NCBI RefSeq assembly: GCF_001513975.1
Contig: NZ_KQ947987.1
Coordinates: forward strand, 179,246 to 243,245
Direction: 5' to 3'
Length of the DNA: 64,000 bases
From: Streptomyces curacoi
GTDB taxonomy: Bacteria > Actinomycetota > Actinomycetes > Streptomycetales > Streptomycetaceae
The notes beneath the pieces were generated by a model, which saw nothing but the letters and a program-made list of their open reading frames with translations, searched no databases and was not told where the DNA came from. The translations under genes were made by a program, and so were the position numbers. Below, in pieces: positions 1 through 9,923 of the stretch (within the stretch, counting starts at the first letter, position 1; each line of letters starts with the position of its first letter).

Positions 1-120
1 GCTCGGGCAGTCGGGCCGCGCCGACCGCCACCGCCGCCTGCGCACGGCGTCGCCCACCCGGCCCGCGACCTCCTGCGGCCCCATCCGGGACAGCCGCCGC
101 AGGTACCAGCCCGCGCTCAT
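1..120 (-). CDS. Heparinase II/III-like protein, N-terminal fragment (cut by window edge)
   Basis: Only the first 40 codons are inside the window; the rest lies to the left. The start MSAGWYLRRLSRMGPQEVAG followed by an Arg-rich stretch resembles the N-terminus of heparinase II/III-family polysaccharide lyases, which act on uronic-acid glycans and often sit in exopolysaccharide clusters. The ATG lies 2 bp after the stop of the upstream oxidoreductase gene, so it belongs to the same operon. The family call rests on a short N-terminal stretch and on context; the lyase domain itself cannot be seen. Confidence 0.55.
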   Translation of the reverse strand, partial: MSAGWYLRRLSRMGPQEVAGRVGDAVRRRRWRSARPDCPS

Positions 121-122
121 GG

Positions 123-2294
123 TCATCGCGCCCCCGCCAACGTCACCGGGGCACCGGCCGCCAGGCCGGTCTGTACGGCGAGGGTGGCCGCCGTGGTGGC
201 GACCAGCGACTGAAGCGGCACCGGCATCGGCCCGCCGGTCCGCACGGCCTTGACGAACGCGGCCAGCTCGGCGTTCTGGCCCTTGTCCCGAGCCTTGGGC
301 AGCCGCGAACTGACCCACCGCTTACGGCCATAGACCGAGGCACGGACGAAGTCGTCGAGCCGCAGCGCCTTGCCGTCCGCGACCAGGTCCAGCGTCTCCT
401 TGGGGAAGCCGGCCGGGCCGGTGGTGACGTAGCTGATGGTGGCGGTGGACCCGTCCGGGTAGCGCAGTACGACCTGCAGGTCCTCGTTGCCGGACGTGGC
501 GACCGCGTACACCGACACCGGGTCGGCGTCGAGCAGCCAGCTCGCCGTGTCGATGAAGTGTCCGCCCTCGCCGGCGAAGCGCGAGCCCTCGGTGCCCTGT
601 TGGAGGTACCAGCTGCCGTGCTGCAGTCGGCCCGCGTTGACCAGGTAGCGCAGGTTCGCCGGACCGGTCCGGGCGCCGAACCGCTCCCTGACCTCCTGAA
701 GCAGCGGCGCGAACCGGCGGTTGAAGCCCACCTGCAGCCGGTCGTTGCCGGACTCCTCCACCGCAGCGAGTACGCCGGCCAGTTCGTCCTCGGTGAGCGC
801 CAGGGGCTTTTCCACGAAGACGGTCTTGCCGGCCAGCAGTGCCTTCCGGGTCAGTTCGGCGTGCGAGCTGTGCCGGGTGACGACGAACACCGCGTCGATG
901 GACCTGTCGCCGAGCACGGCGTCGAGATCGGTGGTCGCCGCGGCGAAGCCGAACTTCCGCTTCGCGTTGGCCGCGGACAGCGCCGTCGTGGTGACGACGG
1001 TGGACAGCTCGACGCCGTCGCGCTGTGTCAGGTGCGGCAGCAGCATCGACGTCGCGTAGTTCCCCGCGCCGACGAACGCGAGGCGCACCGGCGTCTTGGC
1101 GGCCCGGACCGGACCCCGCTTCACGTTCACGGCGGGCACGGCCACCTGCGGGGCCGCCGCCTCCACCGCCTGTTCGGGGTATCGGAACAGCACCGCCACG
1201 GCCTTCAGGTCGCCGTCCTTCAGGCTCCGGTACGTCTCGACGGCGTCATCGAAGTCGGCGATGTGGGAGATCAGGGGCCCCACGTCGACGCTGCCGCGGG
1301 CGAGGAGATCGAGGAAGCACGCCAGGTTGCGGCGCTCGGTCCAGCGCACGTAGCCGATCGGGTAGTCCCGCCCCTCCAGCTCGTACTCCGGGTCGTAGCG
1401 CCCGGGGCCGTAACTGCGGGAGAAGCGGACGTCGAGCTCCTTCTCGTAGTACGCGTTCCACGGCAGGTCCAGGCGGCACTTGCCGATGTCGACGACCCGG
1501 CCGCGGTCCCGGCAGAGCCGGGCGGCCAGCTCGACGGGCTGGTTGCTGCCGCCGCCGGCGGCCAGGTACACCTGGTCCACGCCGTGACCGCCGGTGAGCT
1601 CGGCGACGGCGGCTTCCACGGCCGCGGACCCGGGATCGCCGCAGGCCGCGGCGCCCAGGCGCTCGGCGAGCTCGCAGCGCACCGGGTCGGGGTCGACGCC
1701 GACGACGCGGACTCCCGAGGCGGCGAGGAGCTGCACCACCAGCTGCCCGATCAGCCCGAGGCCGATGACCAGTGCCACTTCGCCGAGCTGCGGCTCGCCC
1801 TGGCGGACGCCCTGCAACGCGATCGACCCTACGGTGCCGAAGGCCGCGTGCCTGGGCGCGAGGCCGTCCGGCACCGGGGTGTAGAGGTTCTTCGGCACCC
1901 AGTTCAGCTCGGCGTGCAACGCGTGCTCGTTGCCGGCGCAGGCCACGAGGTCGCCGACCTTCACATCGTCGATCCCGGCGCCGACCTGCTCGACCACCCC
2001 GCACAGCGAGTAGCCGAGCGGAGTGTAGGAGTCCAGCTTGCCCATCACCTTGCGGTAGGTGGCGGGCACCCCGTTGGTGGCCACGCTCTGCATGACCTTG
2101 GCCACCTGGTCCGGGCGGGAGCGGGCCTTGCCCAGCATCGACATGCCGGCCTCGGACACCTTCATGAGCTCGGTCCCGGTGGAGATCAGCGAGTAGGCGC
2201 TGCGGACCAGCACACCGCCCGGCTTGCACCCCGGCACCGGCACGTCGAGCACCGCCAGCTCGCCGCTCTTGTAGTTCTGTACAACCTGCTTCAC
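123..2294 (-). CDS. Two-domain oxidoreductase: zinc-type alcohol dehydrogenase fused to Gfo/Idh/MocA domain
   Basis: The 723-residue protein has an N-terminal medium-chain dehydrogenase half (about residues 1-370) with a GroES-like fold and the nucleotide-binding stretch VALVIGLGLIGQLVVQLL. The C-terminal half (about 400-715) is Gfo/Idh/MocA-like, with the NAD(P) motif FVGAGNYA and the EKPLAL stretch typical of that family. This fusion recurs in bacterial exopolysaccharide clusters next to asparagine-synthase and heparinase-like genes, where it probably oxidises or epimerises a nucleotide sugar or glycan residue; the substrate is unknown. The GTG start is preceded by GAGGAG. It lies 18 bp after asnB in the same operon. 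Confidence 0.8.
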   Translation of the reverse strand: MKQVVQNYKSGELAVLDVPVPGCKPGGVLVRSAYSLISTGTELMKVSEAGMSMLGKARSRPDQVAKVMQSVATNGVPATYRKVMGKLDSYTPLGYSLCGVVEQVGAGIDDVKVGDLVACAGNEHALHAELNWVPKNLYTPVPDGLAPRHAAFGTVGSIALQGVRQGEPQLGEVALVIGLGLIGQLVVQLLAASGVRVVGVDPDPVRCELAERLGAAACGDPGSAAVEAAVAELTGGHGVDQVYLAAGGGSNQPVELAARLCRDRGRVVDIGKCRLDLPWNAYYEKELDVRFSRSYGPGRYDPEYELEGRDYPIGYVRWTERRNLACFLDLLARGSVDVGPLISHIADFDDAVETYRSLKDGDLKAVAVLFRYPEQAVEAAAPQVAVPAVNVKRGPVRAAKTPVRLAFVGAGNYATSMLLPHLTQRDGVELSTVVTTTALSAANAKRKFGFAAATTDLDAVLGDRSIDAVFVVTRHSSHAELTRKALLAGKTVFVEKPLALTEDELAGVLAAVEESGNDRLQVGFNRRFAPLLQEVRERFGARTGPANLRYLVNAGRLQHGSWYLQQGTEGSRFAGEGGHFIDTASWLLDADPVSVYAVATSGNEDLQVVLRYPDGSTATISYVTTGPAGFPKETLDLVADGKALRLDDFVRASVYGRKRWVSSRLPKARDKGQNAELAAFVKAVRTGGPMPVPLQSLVATTAATLAVQTGLAAGAPVTLAGAR

Positions 2295-2312
2295 CCGAAC
2301 TCCTCTGATTTC

Positions 2313-4247
2313 CTAAGCTGTTGACCGAGTGCTCTGGCCGGACCCAGAGGTCGCGTCGCGATACCAGTACTCGAGGGTCAGCACATGCCACAGATGCTTG
2401 GAGTGGTCCCGCTGCCCGGCGGCGTCCTCGGCGACGAGCCGCCGAAGCGCGTCGCGGCGCAGGAACCCGGAGCGGACGAGCTCGCCGTCGTTGACCACCT
2501 CGCGCACCAGCGGTGCCAGATCCCGGCTCATCCAGGCGCGCAGCGGGGCGCTGAACAGGCCCTTGGGCCGGTACACGATCTCCCGGGGCAGGACCGAGAC
2601 GGCCGCCTCCTTGAGGACGGCCTTGCCCTGCCGTCCGACGATCTTGCGATCGCCGGGTACGGCGAACGCCGCCCTGACCACTTCGACGTCCACGTACGGC
2701 ACCCGCACCTCGGTCGACGCGGCCATGCTGGAGCGGTCCGTGTACGTGAGGTTCAGGCCCGGCAGGAACATCCGGGCGTCGGTCAGGCACATGCGGTTGA
2801 CGAAGTCGTCGAGGTCGTTGTCCGCGTAGGTGTCCGCGTGCTCGGTCAGCACGTCGTCGACCGTCCCGGCCAGGTCCGGATCGAGCAGGGCGAGCAGCTC
2901 GTCCTGGTCGTACATGGTGTAGCTGCGCCGGAACGCGGTCTCCTCGGGCAGCTCGGCGAAGGAGAGGAACCGCTTCGCGAAGCGCACCGACCGGTACCCG
3001 CGACGGGCCGTGGCGACCGGTAGCCGGTCCACGGCCGCGGTCACCCCGCGCCGCAGGGGCCGCGGAACGCGCTGGTAGCGCAGCGCGAGCAGGTTGGCCA
3101 GGTGCTTGCGGTACCCGGCGAACAGCTCGTCGGCGCCCATCCCCGAGAGCATCACCTTGACCCCGGCCTCCCGGGCGGCCGAGCAGATCAGGAACGTGTT
3201 GATCGCGGCGGGGTCGCCGATCGGCTCGTCCAGGTGGTACGTCATCCGCGGCAGCAGGTCGAGCACATTCGGGGCGATCTCGATCTCATGCAGGTCGACG
3301 CCGAACCGCTCGGCCACCTGCCGGGCGTAGCGCAGGTCGTCCGGCATCGCCTCGAACTTGGCGTCCTCGGCGCGGAATCCGATCGTGTAGGCCGAGATCC
3401 CGGGTCGGTGGCGGGCCGCCAGCGCGGTCAGGTAGCTGGAGTCCAGCCCGCCGGAGAGGAAGGTCGCCACGGGTACGTCGGAGACCAGGTGCCGCCGGGT
3501 CGACTCCTCGACGATGGCGGCCAGGTCCGGCTGCTCACCGCTGCGGGCCCGCTCCCGCCCCTCGGCGGCGACGTCCTTCAGGTTCCAGAACCGGCCGCGC
3601 TCCACCCGGCCGTCGGGCCGGTACCTCAGCCAGCTCCCCGGCGGCAGCTTCTCCGCCTCGCGGAACGCGCACCGTGAGTCCGGCACCCAGTAGTACAGCA
3701 GGGAGGCCACCAGCGCCGCATGGTCCACCTCCAGGGACCCGCCGGTCGCGGCGGCGAGCGCCTTCAGCTCGGAGGCGAACGCGAGGCCCTCGCCGCGCCG
3801 GAGCAGGAACAGCGGCTTGATGCCCAACTGGTCGCGGGCGAGCACCAGTTCACCGGTGCGCTCGTCGAAGACCGCGAACGCGAACATGCCGCGCAGCCGG
3901 GGCAGGCAGTCCGTGCCCCAGCGCCGCCAGGCCTCAAGGAGCACCTCGGTGTCGGAGGTACCGCGGAAGCGCACCCCGGCGGCCGCCAGCTCGGCACGCA
4001 GCTCGGGCGCGTTGTACAGCTCGCCGTTGTACGTCAGGGCGAGGCCGTCCGAGACCATCGGCTGGGCGCCGGTCTCGGACAGGTCGATGATGGCGAGCCG
4101 GCGGTGCCCGAGGTGCACTTCGCCGTCACCGACGGGGTGGCCGTACCGGCCCGCCCCGTCCGGACCGCGGTGGGCGAGGGTTTCGGTGAGCCGGTCGGTG
4201 ACCAGCTTCCCGTCCGGCCATCGGTACGTACCTGCGATGCCACACAT
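2313..4247 (-). CDS. asnB: Asparagine synthase (glutamine-hydrolysing), AsnB family
   Basis: The 644-residue protein has the two AsnB domains. The N-terminal glutamine amidotransferase domain has the nucleophile Cys2 (MCGIAGTYRW). The synthetase domain carries the pyrophosphate motif SGGLDSS near residue 265. It transfers ammonia from glutamine onto a carboxylate activated with ATP. Inside a polysaccharide operon, a likely job is amidation of a uronic acid or other carboxyl group on the glycan rather than asparagine supply; this is inference from context. The start lies only 3 bp after the upstream chain-length gene, so translation is probably coupled. Length is normal for the family. Confidence 0.85.
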   Translation of the reverse strand: MCGIAGTYRWPDGKLVTDRLTETLAHRGPDGAGRYGHPVGDGEVHLGHRRLAIIDLSETGAQPMVSDGLALTYNGELYNAPELRAELAAAGVRFRGTSDTEVLLEAWRRWGTDCLPRLRGMFAFAVFDERTGELVLARDQLGIKPLFLLRRGEGLAFASELKALAAATGGSLEVDHAALVASLLYYWVPDSRCAFREAEKLPPGSWLRYRPDGRVERGRFWNLKDVAAEGRERARSGEQPDLAAIVEESTRRHLVSDVPVATFLSGGLDSSYLTALAARHRPGISAYTIGFRAEDAKFEAMPDDLRYARQVAERFGVDLHEIEIAPNVLDLLPRMTYHLDEPIGDPAAINTFLICSAAREAGVKVMLSGMGADELFAGYRKHLANLLALRYQRVPRPLRRGVTAAVDRLPVATARRGYRSVRFAKRFLSFAELPEETAFRRSYTMYDQDELLALLDPDLAGTVDDVLTEHADTYADNDLDDFVNRMCLTDARMFLPGLNLTYTDRSSMAASTEVRVPYVDVEVVRAAFAVPGDRKIVGRQGKAVLKEAAVSVLPREIVYRPKGLFSAPLRAWMSRDLAPLVREVVNDGELVRSGFLRRDALRRLVAEDAAGQRDHSKHLWHVLTLEYWYRDATSGSGQSTRSTA

Positions 4248-4250
4248 GTC

Positions 4251-5780
4251 CTACCGCGCCTCCTGGTCGTTGTCCGGGACCCGTGCGGCCCACATCGGCT
4301 GCCGCTCCGTCGGCAGCCGGCCCGTCCCGTTCCGCCGGGCCGTCCGCTCGCTCCGGCCGCGCAGCGCGGTGTGCAGCCCGTCCCAGAGCGTGCCGTCGGT
4401 GCGGTCACGCGGATCGGGGTCGATCAGCACCACACCGAGCACCGCGATGCGCTGGTCCGCGAGCTGCCGTGCCACGGTGTGCAGCCATGCGGCGCTGCCG
4501 TGCCCGGCACGCACGACGAGCACGGTCCGGGTGCCGAGGTACTGGAGGTCGGTCCACGCCGTGCCGGGCGCCACCGAGCCGACGCCGAGCCGGCTCTCCT
4601 GATGCGACATGGCAGCGGCACGCTCGCCGCTGACCACGGTCGGGTCTCCTGGCTTCCGACGGCGGCCGGCGGCGAGCTGCGGGCCGGGCAGCTCGTCGAC
4701 GACGACCACTGGGCCGTCCGCCGCCAGTGCCCGGGCGACGTCCAGGGCGATCGCGCTCGTGCTGCGCGCACAGCCCAGTTCCAGCAGCGCCACCGGTTCC
4801 GCGGAGCCGCGCACCGTGCGGGCAAGGGCCGTGGTGAGGCGCTCGCGTGCGGCCCGGGCCCGTCGGCGCTGCCACAGCCTGCCCGACCGGCGGGGCAGCT
4901 CCGCGATGACCGAGGCGCCCAGGTTCGCCGCGATGTCCCGGCGCAACACGGGGCGGTCCGCCACCACCGTGCCGACGGCGGCCACCGCGAGCCCGAGGAC
5001 GAGCCCGAGGACGAGCCCGATCGCGGAGTTGGTGACGGCGGCCTTGGGCAGGGAGTGTCGCACCGCGCGCGGGGCGTCCACGATCTGCGTGCCTGCGACG
5101 ACCTCGGGCGTGCCGGTGCGCGCCTCCGCGGCGCGTTGGTCGAAATCGGCGATCCGCGAGGTGAGTTCGGCCCGGCGGACGAAGAGCGACTCGATGCTCG
5201 CGGCCGCTGTCGGGTCGCTCTCCGTTTCCGGCGATCGGTCTCCGATGTCCTTGTTGACCTGGGTGAGCTCGTCGCGCATACGGTCACGCTGGTCGAGCAG
5301 GGCCTTGGCCTCGGCCTTCGCGGTTTCCTGCATCCGCCGCACATGGTCCGCGACGAACGCGTCCGCCAGCGCCCTGGCCCGGGCCACCGCTTCGGCGTCG
5401 CTGTCCCCGGTCACATCGATCCGCAGCAGGTTGTTGGTCAGGCCCGTACCGCGGTAGTCCCGCATGAACTCCTCAGGGTTTTCCGGGGACTTGAGCGCCC
5501 GCAGCGCTTTGTCGGCGATCCGCGTGGTCTGCAGCAGCTCGACGTCGGTACGGATCAGCGTTCCGGTGTCGTTCGGCTGGTCCTCCTTGTGCGCGACCAG
5601 CACCTTGGTCACCGCGCTCGGCGCCGGCGGCATCAGGACCGCCACCGCCGCCCCGACCAGCAGGCCCAGCAACGCCATGGCGCACCAGAGGCGGCGGCGC
5701 CTGCGTACCGCGACCACCAGCGCCTGCAGGTCGAGGAGCGGAGCGGCGGCCGACGACTCCGAAGTCGTGCTCGTCGTCAC
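4251..5780 (-). CDS. Wzz-like polysaccharide co-polymerase with degenerate kinase domain (second copy)
   Basis: This 509-residue inner-membrane protein has an N-terminal Wzz domain with one membrane segment (about residues 30-48), a helical periplasmic region rich in Lys, Glu and Arg, and a second membrane segment near residue 250 (GLVLGLVLGLAVAAVGTVV). The cytoplasmic C-terminus resembles the tyrosine-kinase part of Wzc/CapAB proteins. However, the expected Walker A is replaced by LLELGCARSTSAIALD with no GKT/GKS, and no Tyr-rich tail is seen. It probably helps set chain length without kinase activity. The GTG start (5778-5780) overlaps the upstream stop as GTGA, which fixes the start even though the frame stays open upstream. 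Confidence 0.75.
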   Translation of the reverse strand: MTTSTTSESSAAAPLLDLQALVVAVRRRRRLWCAMALLGLLVGAAVAVLMPPAPSAVTKVLVAHKEDQPNDTGTLIRTDVELLQTTRIADKALRALKSPENPEEFMRDYRGTGLTNNLLRIDVTGDSDAEAVARARALADAFVADHVRRMQETAKAEAKALLDQRDRMRDELTQVNKDIGDRSPETESDPTAAASIESLFVRRAELTSRIADFDQRAAEARTGTPEVVAGTQIVDAPRAVRHSLPKAAVTNSAIGLVLGLVLGLAVAAVGTVVADRPVLRRDIAANLGASVIAELPRRSGRLWQRRRARAARERLTTALARTVRGSAEPVALLELGCARSTSAIALDVARALAADGPVVVVDELPGPQLAAGRRRKPGDPTVVSGERAAAMSHQESRLGVGSVAPGTAWTDLQYLGTRTVLVVRAGHGSAAWLHTVARQLADQRIAVLGVVLIDPDPRDRTDGTLWDGLHTALRGRSERTARRNGTGRLPTERQPMWAARVPDNDQEAR

Positions 5781-7174
5781 GCTGAACCCCCCGTACCCTC
5801 GCCGCGAACCGCGAGCGCCGGAGTGGCGTTGTCCGCAGGACGGCCGGCAGACCGGGTCGGACGGTCGCGGACCGGACCGGCGACGACGACGCCGACGACC
5901 CCGTGCCCGCCGTCCGCACACGCCTCGGTGATGCCGGCGAGCTCCTCCGCGGTCCAGCGGCCCGCGCTGAGCACGACCAGGGCACCGGACTCGGTGTCAC
6001 GGTCCGGCACTGTCGGCCGGTCCACGGACACCGTCACCACCCGCAGCATGGGGTATCCCCTGCCCGGAGAGCTTGGGGAAGGATCGGTCTCGGCCTCGGC
6101 GACGAGCTGTTCGGCGGCCCGGCGGGCGATCTCGTCGCCGTCCGGTACGACGGCCAGCAGCCGCCGGGGCGCGGGCAGTTGCTCCCGGAGGCGGGAGCAC
6201 ACCCGCCGGTAGCGGATCCGCCTGTCGGCCTCGTCGACGGAGCCCAGCGGGGTCGGTGTGTCCCACCGGGTGTCGATGCCGAGGAGTCGGCGGATCCGGG
6301 CCCATGGCCCGCCGTCTTCCGGCCGGTGCGCGCGCCGGTCATCAGGCACGTCGACGGTGCCGAGCAGCGCCGAGCCCAGCGCCGCGGCGATCTCCGGTTC
6401 GGTGCGCAGCCGGCGATCCATCCGTGCGGCGACGAGATGGCCGATGACCGCGAGCAGGAAGAACAGCAGCGCCCCGGCGACGGTGAGCTGCATCCTCGTC
6501 GGCGGTGCCTCGCCGGTCGGCCGGGCGGCCGGCCCCATGACGACCATGCCGGCCTTGTCGGTCGCCGGGTCGGCCTCGTCCAGCTTCGTCATGGCCTCCT
6601 CCAGCGAGGTGCGCAGCTTCTCCAGCGCGGTGCGGGCCTGCACGCTCTCCACGGTCCGTCCCGGATCGGCCGCGTTGGCCAGGTCGGTGATGCGGCGGTT
6701 GGTCTCCTCGACCTTCTTCCGCAGTGCCTCGGGCCCCGTGGCCGCTTCGGAGTCGGTGCTGCCGCCCGCGATCCGCGCGGCGAACGCGACGAACCGCTGG
6801 GCCACTTGGTCGGAGAGCCGCTGCGCGCGCCCCGGGGTGTCGGCCGTGCCCGAGATCTTGATGATGTTCCCGTCGGCGGCCTCGGCGGTCACCCGCTCCC
6901 GCAGCTCGGCGCCGCTGACGTCCGTCCAGCCGAGCTTGGCGGCCGCGCGGTCGACCACCGTCGAACTGGTCGCGATGTCCACCTGGGTCAGCAGCTCGCG
7001 TTCCTCCCACTGCCCCGGCAGCAGTACCGATGCCGAGGCCGTGTAGCGCGGCGGGAACACCACCGAGGTGCCGTAGCCGACGAGTGCGCCCACCACGGCG
7101 AGGAAGGCGAGCAGCCGCCACCTCCGCCGGAGAATCCGCCCGATGGTGACCAGGCGGATCGTGTCATCGCTCAA
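5777..7174 (-). CDS. Wzz-like polysaccharide co-polymerase with degenerate kinase domain (first copy)
   Basis: The 465-residue protein has a Wzz fold: a membrane segment near residues 20-40 (RLLAFLAVVGALVGYGTSVV), a periplasmic helical region, a second membrane segment (TVAGALLFFLLAVIGHLVAA), then a cytoplasmic domain. That domain resembles a BY-kinase but has LLAVVPDGDEIARRAA where a P-loop would be. I place the start at TTG 7172-7174 because it overlaps the glycosyltransferase stop as TTGA; a longer open frame upstream adds only Pro/Arg-rich residues. It is paired with a second, divergent copy downstream. The pair may form a hetero-oligomeric chain-length regulator of the exopolysaccharide. 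Confidence 0.75.
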   Translation of the reverse strand: MSDDTIRLVTIGRILRRRWRLLAFLAVVGALVGYGTSVVFPPRYTASASVLLPGQWEERELLTQVDIATSSTVVDRAAAKLGWTDVSGAELRERVTAEAADGNIIKISGTADTPGRAQRLSDQVAQRFVAFAARIAGGSTDSEAATGPEALRKKVEETNRRITDLANAADPGRTVESVQARTALEKLRTSLEEAMTKLDEADPATDKAGMVVMGPAARPTGEAPPTRMQLTVAGALLFFLLAVIGHLVAARMDRRLRTEPEIAAALGSALLGTVDVPDDRRAHRPEDGGPWARIRRLLGIDTRWDTPTPLGSVDEADRRIRYRRVCSRLREQLPAPRRLLAVVPDGDEIARRAAEQLVAEAETDPSPSSPGRGYPMLRVVTVSVDRPTVPDRDTESGALVVLSAGRWTAEELAGITEACADGGHGVVGVVVAGPVRDRPTRSAGRPADNATPALAVRGEGTGGSA

Positions 7175-8464
7175 CGGCGCGGCCTCTTCCCTGCGCGGAC
7201 TGCGCGGACCGGGTCGCCCGCCGACACCGGAGTGCGGCCACGGCACGCGGCGGCATAGGCGGCGAGCAGCGACGCCTGCGAGTTCCGCCAGGAAAGCTGC
7301 CCGCTGATCCGCTCCTGGCCGATCTTGCCCATCCGGGCCCGCTTCTCCGGATCGTCCAGCAACACCGCGATGAGCTCGGCGAATTCGGCTTCGTCGTTGG
7401 CGGGCGCGTAGACGGCGGCGTCACCGGCGGAGACGCGCGCCTCCTTCAGGTCGAACGACACGATCGGCCGGCCCATCGCCATGTACTCCAGGACCTTGTT
7501 CATGGTCGACACGTCGTTGAGCGGATTGCGCGGGTCGGGGGAGAGGCAGACGTCCGCGGTGGACAGGTAGCGCACCAGGTCGGCGTCCGGGATGCGCCCG
7601 GTGAACTGCACCTGCTCTGTGAGCCCGAGCCGCCGGGACAGCTCCACCATCGCGTCGAAGGCGTCGCCGGCGCCGACGAACACCGCGTGCCAGTCGGTCC
7701 GCCCGAACTCGTCGCGCAGCTTCGCGAGGGCCCGCAAGGCGTAGTCGACGCCGTCCTGCGGGCCCATGACGCCGAGGTAGCACAGCAGATGAGGTTGGCC
7801 GCGCTTCAACTCCGGCTCGGGCGGCACCGGCTGGAACCGCTCGATCGCGGGCGCGCTGCGCACCACGAAGACGTCCTCCGGCCGCCGACCGCCACGGCGC
7901 ATCGCGACGTCCCGGTAGCTCTCGTTCGTGGCGAGTACGACGTCCGCGGCCCGGTAGGTACGCCGTTCCAGCGCGCACACGGCGCGGTAGAGCAGATCCT
8001 TGCCGCGGTCGAACCGGGAGAGGTACAGCTCGGGTACCAGGTCGTGCTGGTCGAAGACGAACCGCGCGCCGCGCCGCTTCAGCCACAGGGCCGGCAGGAA
8101 CAGCAGGTCGGGCGGGTTGCAGGCGTGGACCACGTCGACCGGGCCGACCTTGCGGGCCAGCCGGGCCGTGTGCCACAGCGCCGAGCCGTACTCCCGCAGG
8201 TAGCCGGCCGGTCCTCCGGTGGCCGCGCGCAACGGGTAGCGGTGGATCCGCACCCCGTCGATCTCCGCCTCCGGTTCCGTGTCCCGCTTCTCCCCCCGGG
8301 GACAGATGACGTGCACCTCCCAGCCCGCGTCGCGCAGCGTCGTGCACTCCTGCCACACCCGCCGGTCGAACGGCACCGACAGGTTCTCCACCAGGATCAG
8401 CGCGCGCCGGTCCGGCCGGTCACCGCCGGCTGTGTCACCAAAAGATCTGTCACCAAAAGATCTG

Positions 8465-8475
<11 letters not shown>
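7171..8475 (-). CDS. GT4-family glycosyltransferase (WbuB-like)
   Basis: The 434-residue protein has a GT-B fold. The N-terminal stretch LILVENLSVPFDRRVWQEC is typical of WbuB-like enzymes of surface-polysaccharide synthesis. The C-terminal donor-binding domain has PLNDVSTMNKVLEYMAMGRP, the position of the GT4 acidic signature. It should transfer a sugar from a nucleotide donor onto a lipid-linked intermediate at the inner face of the membrane. The start is uncertain: the TTG at 8475 gives an N-terminus containing the GDRSF repeats encoded by a 15-bp tandem repeat. No in-frame ATG or GTG gives a better start before the conserved core. Confidence 0.8.
8433..8472 (+). repeat. 15-bp direct tandem repeat, about 2.7 copies
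   Basis: The unit TGTCACCAAAAGATC occurs at 8433-8447 and 8448-8462, with a partial third copy at 8463-8472. It lies at the junction of the algD-like and glycosyltransferase genes and includes the algD-like stop. As 15 bp is five codons, copies change the glycosyltransferase N-terminus by whole GDRSF units without shifting the frame. The AAAAGATC core is AT-rich compared with its surroundings. Confidence 0.9.
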
Positions 8476-9790
<1,315 letters not shown>

Positions 9791-9810
9791 GACGCGTTCC
9801 TCCCCCCAGA

Positions 9811-9900
9811 CAGGCCCAGGTGGCCTGCGGTCCCCCAACGCAGGCCCACGTGGCCTGCGGTCCCCGAATGCAGGCCCTTGTGCCCTGCGGTCCGCGCACC
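9811..9900 (+). repeat. 30-bp tandem repeat, three copies
   Basis: Three copies lie at 9811-9840, 9841-9870 and 9871-9900, sharing the core CAGGCCC..GTG.CCTGCGGTCC with a few differences. They fill the gap between the sugar transferase stop and the algD-like start. Each copy contains CAGGCCC(N)nCCTG and could fold into a small hairpin in the mRNA between the two genes. This could tune readthrough or mRNA stability; that role is inference. Confidence 0.9.
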
Positions 9901-9923
9901 GGCCGGACGGCGGCCCCCGCGCA

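Noticed and set aside
558..2324. Long plus-strand open frame opposite the two-domain oxidoreductase
   Set aside because: It is a mirror frame of a high-GC gene without start signal or motifs; the same holds for other long opposite-strand frames.
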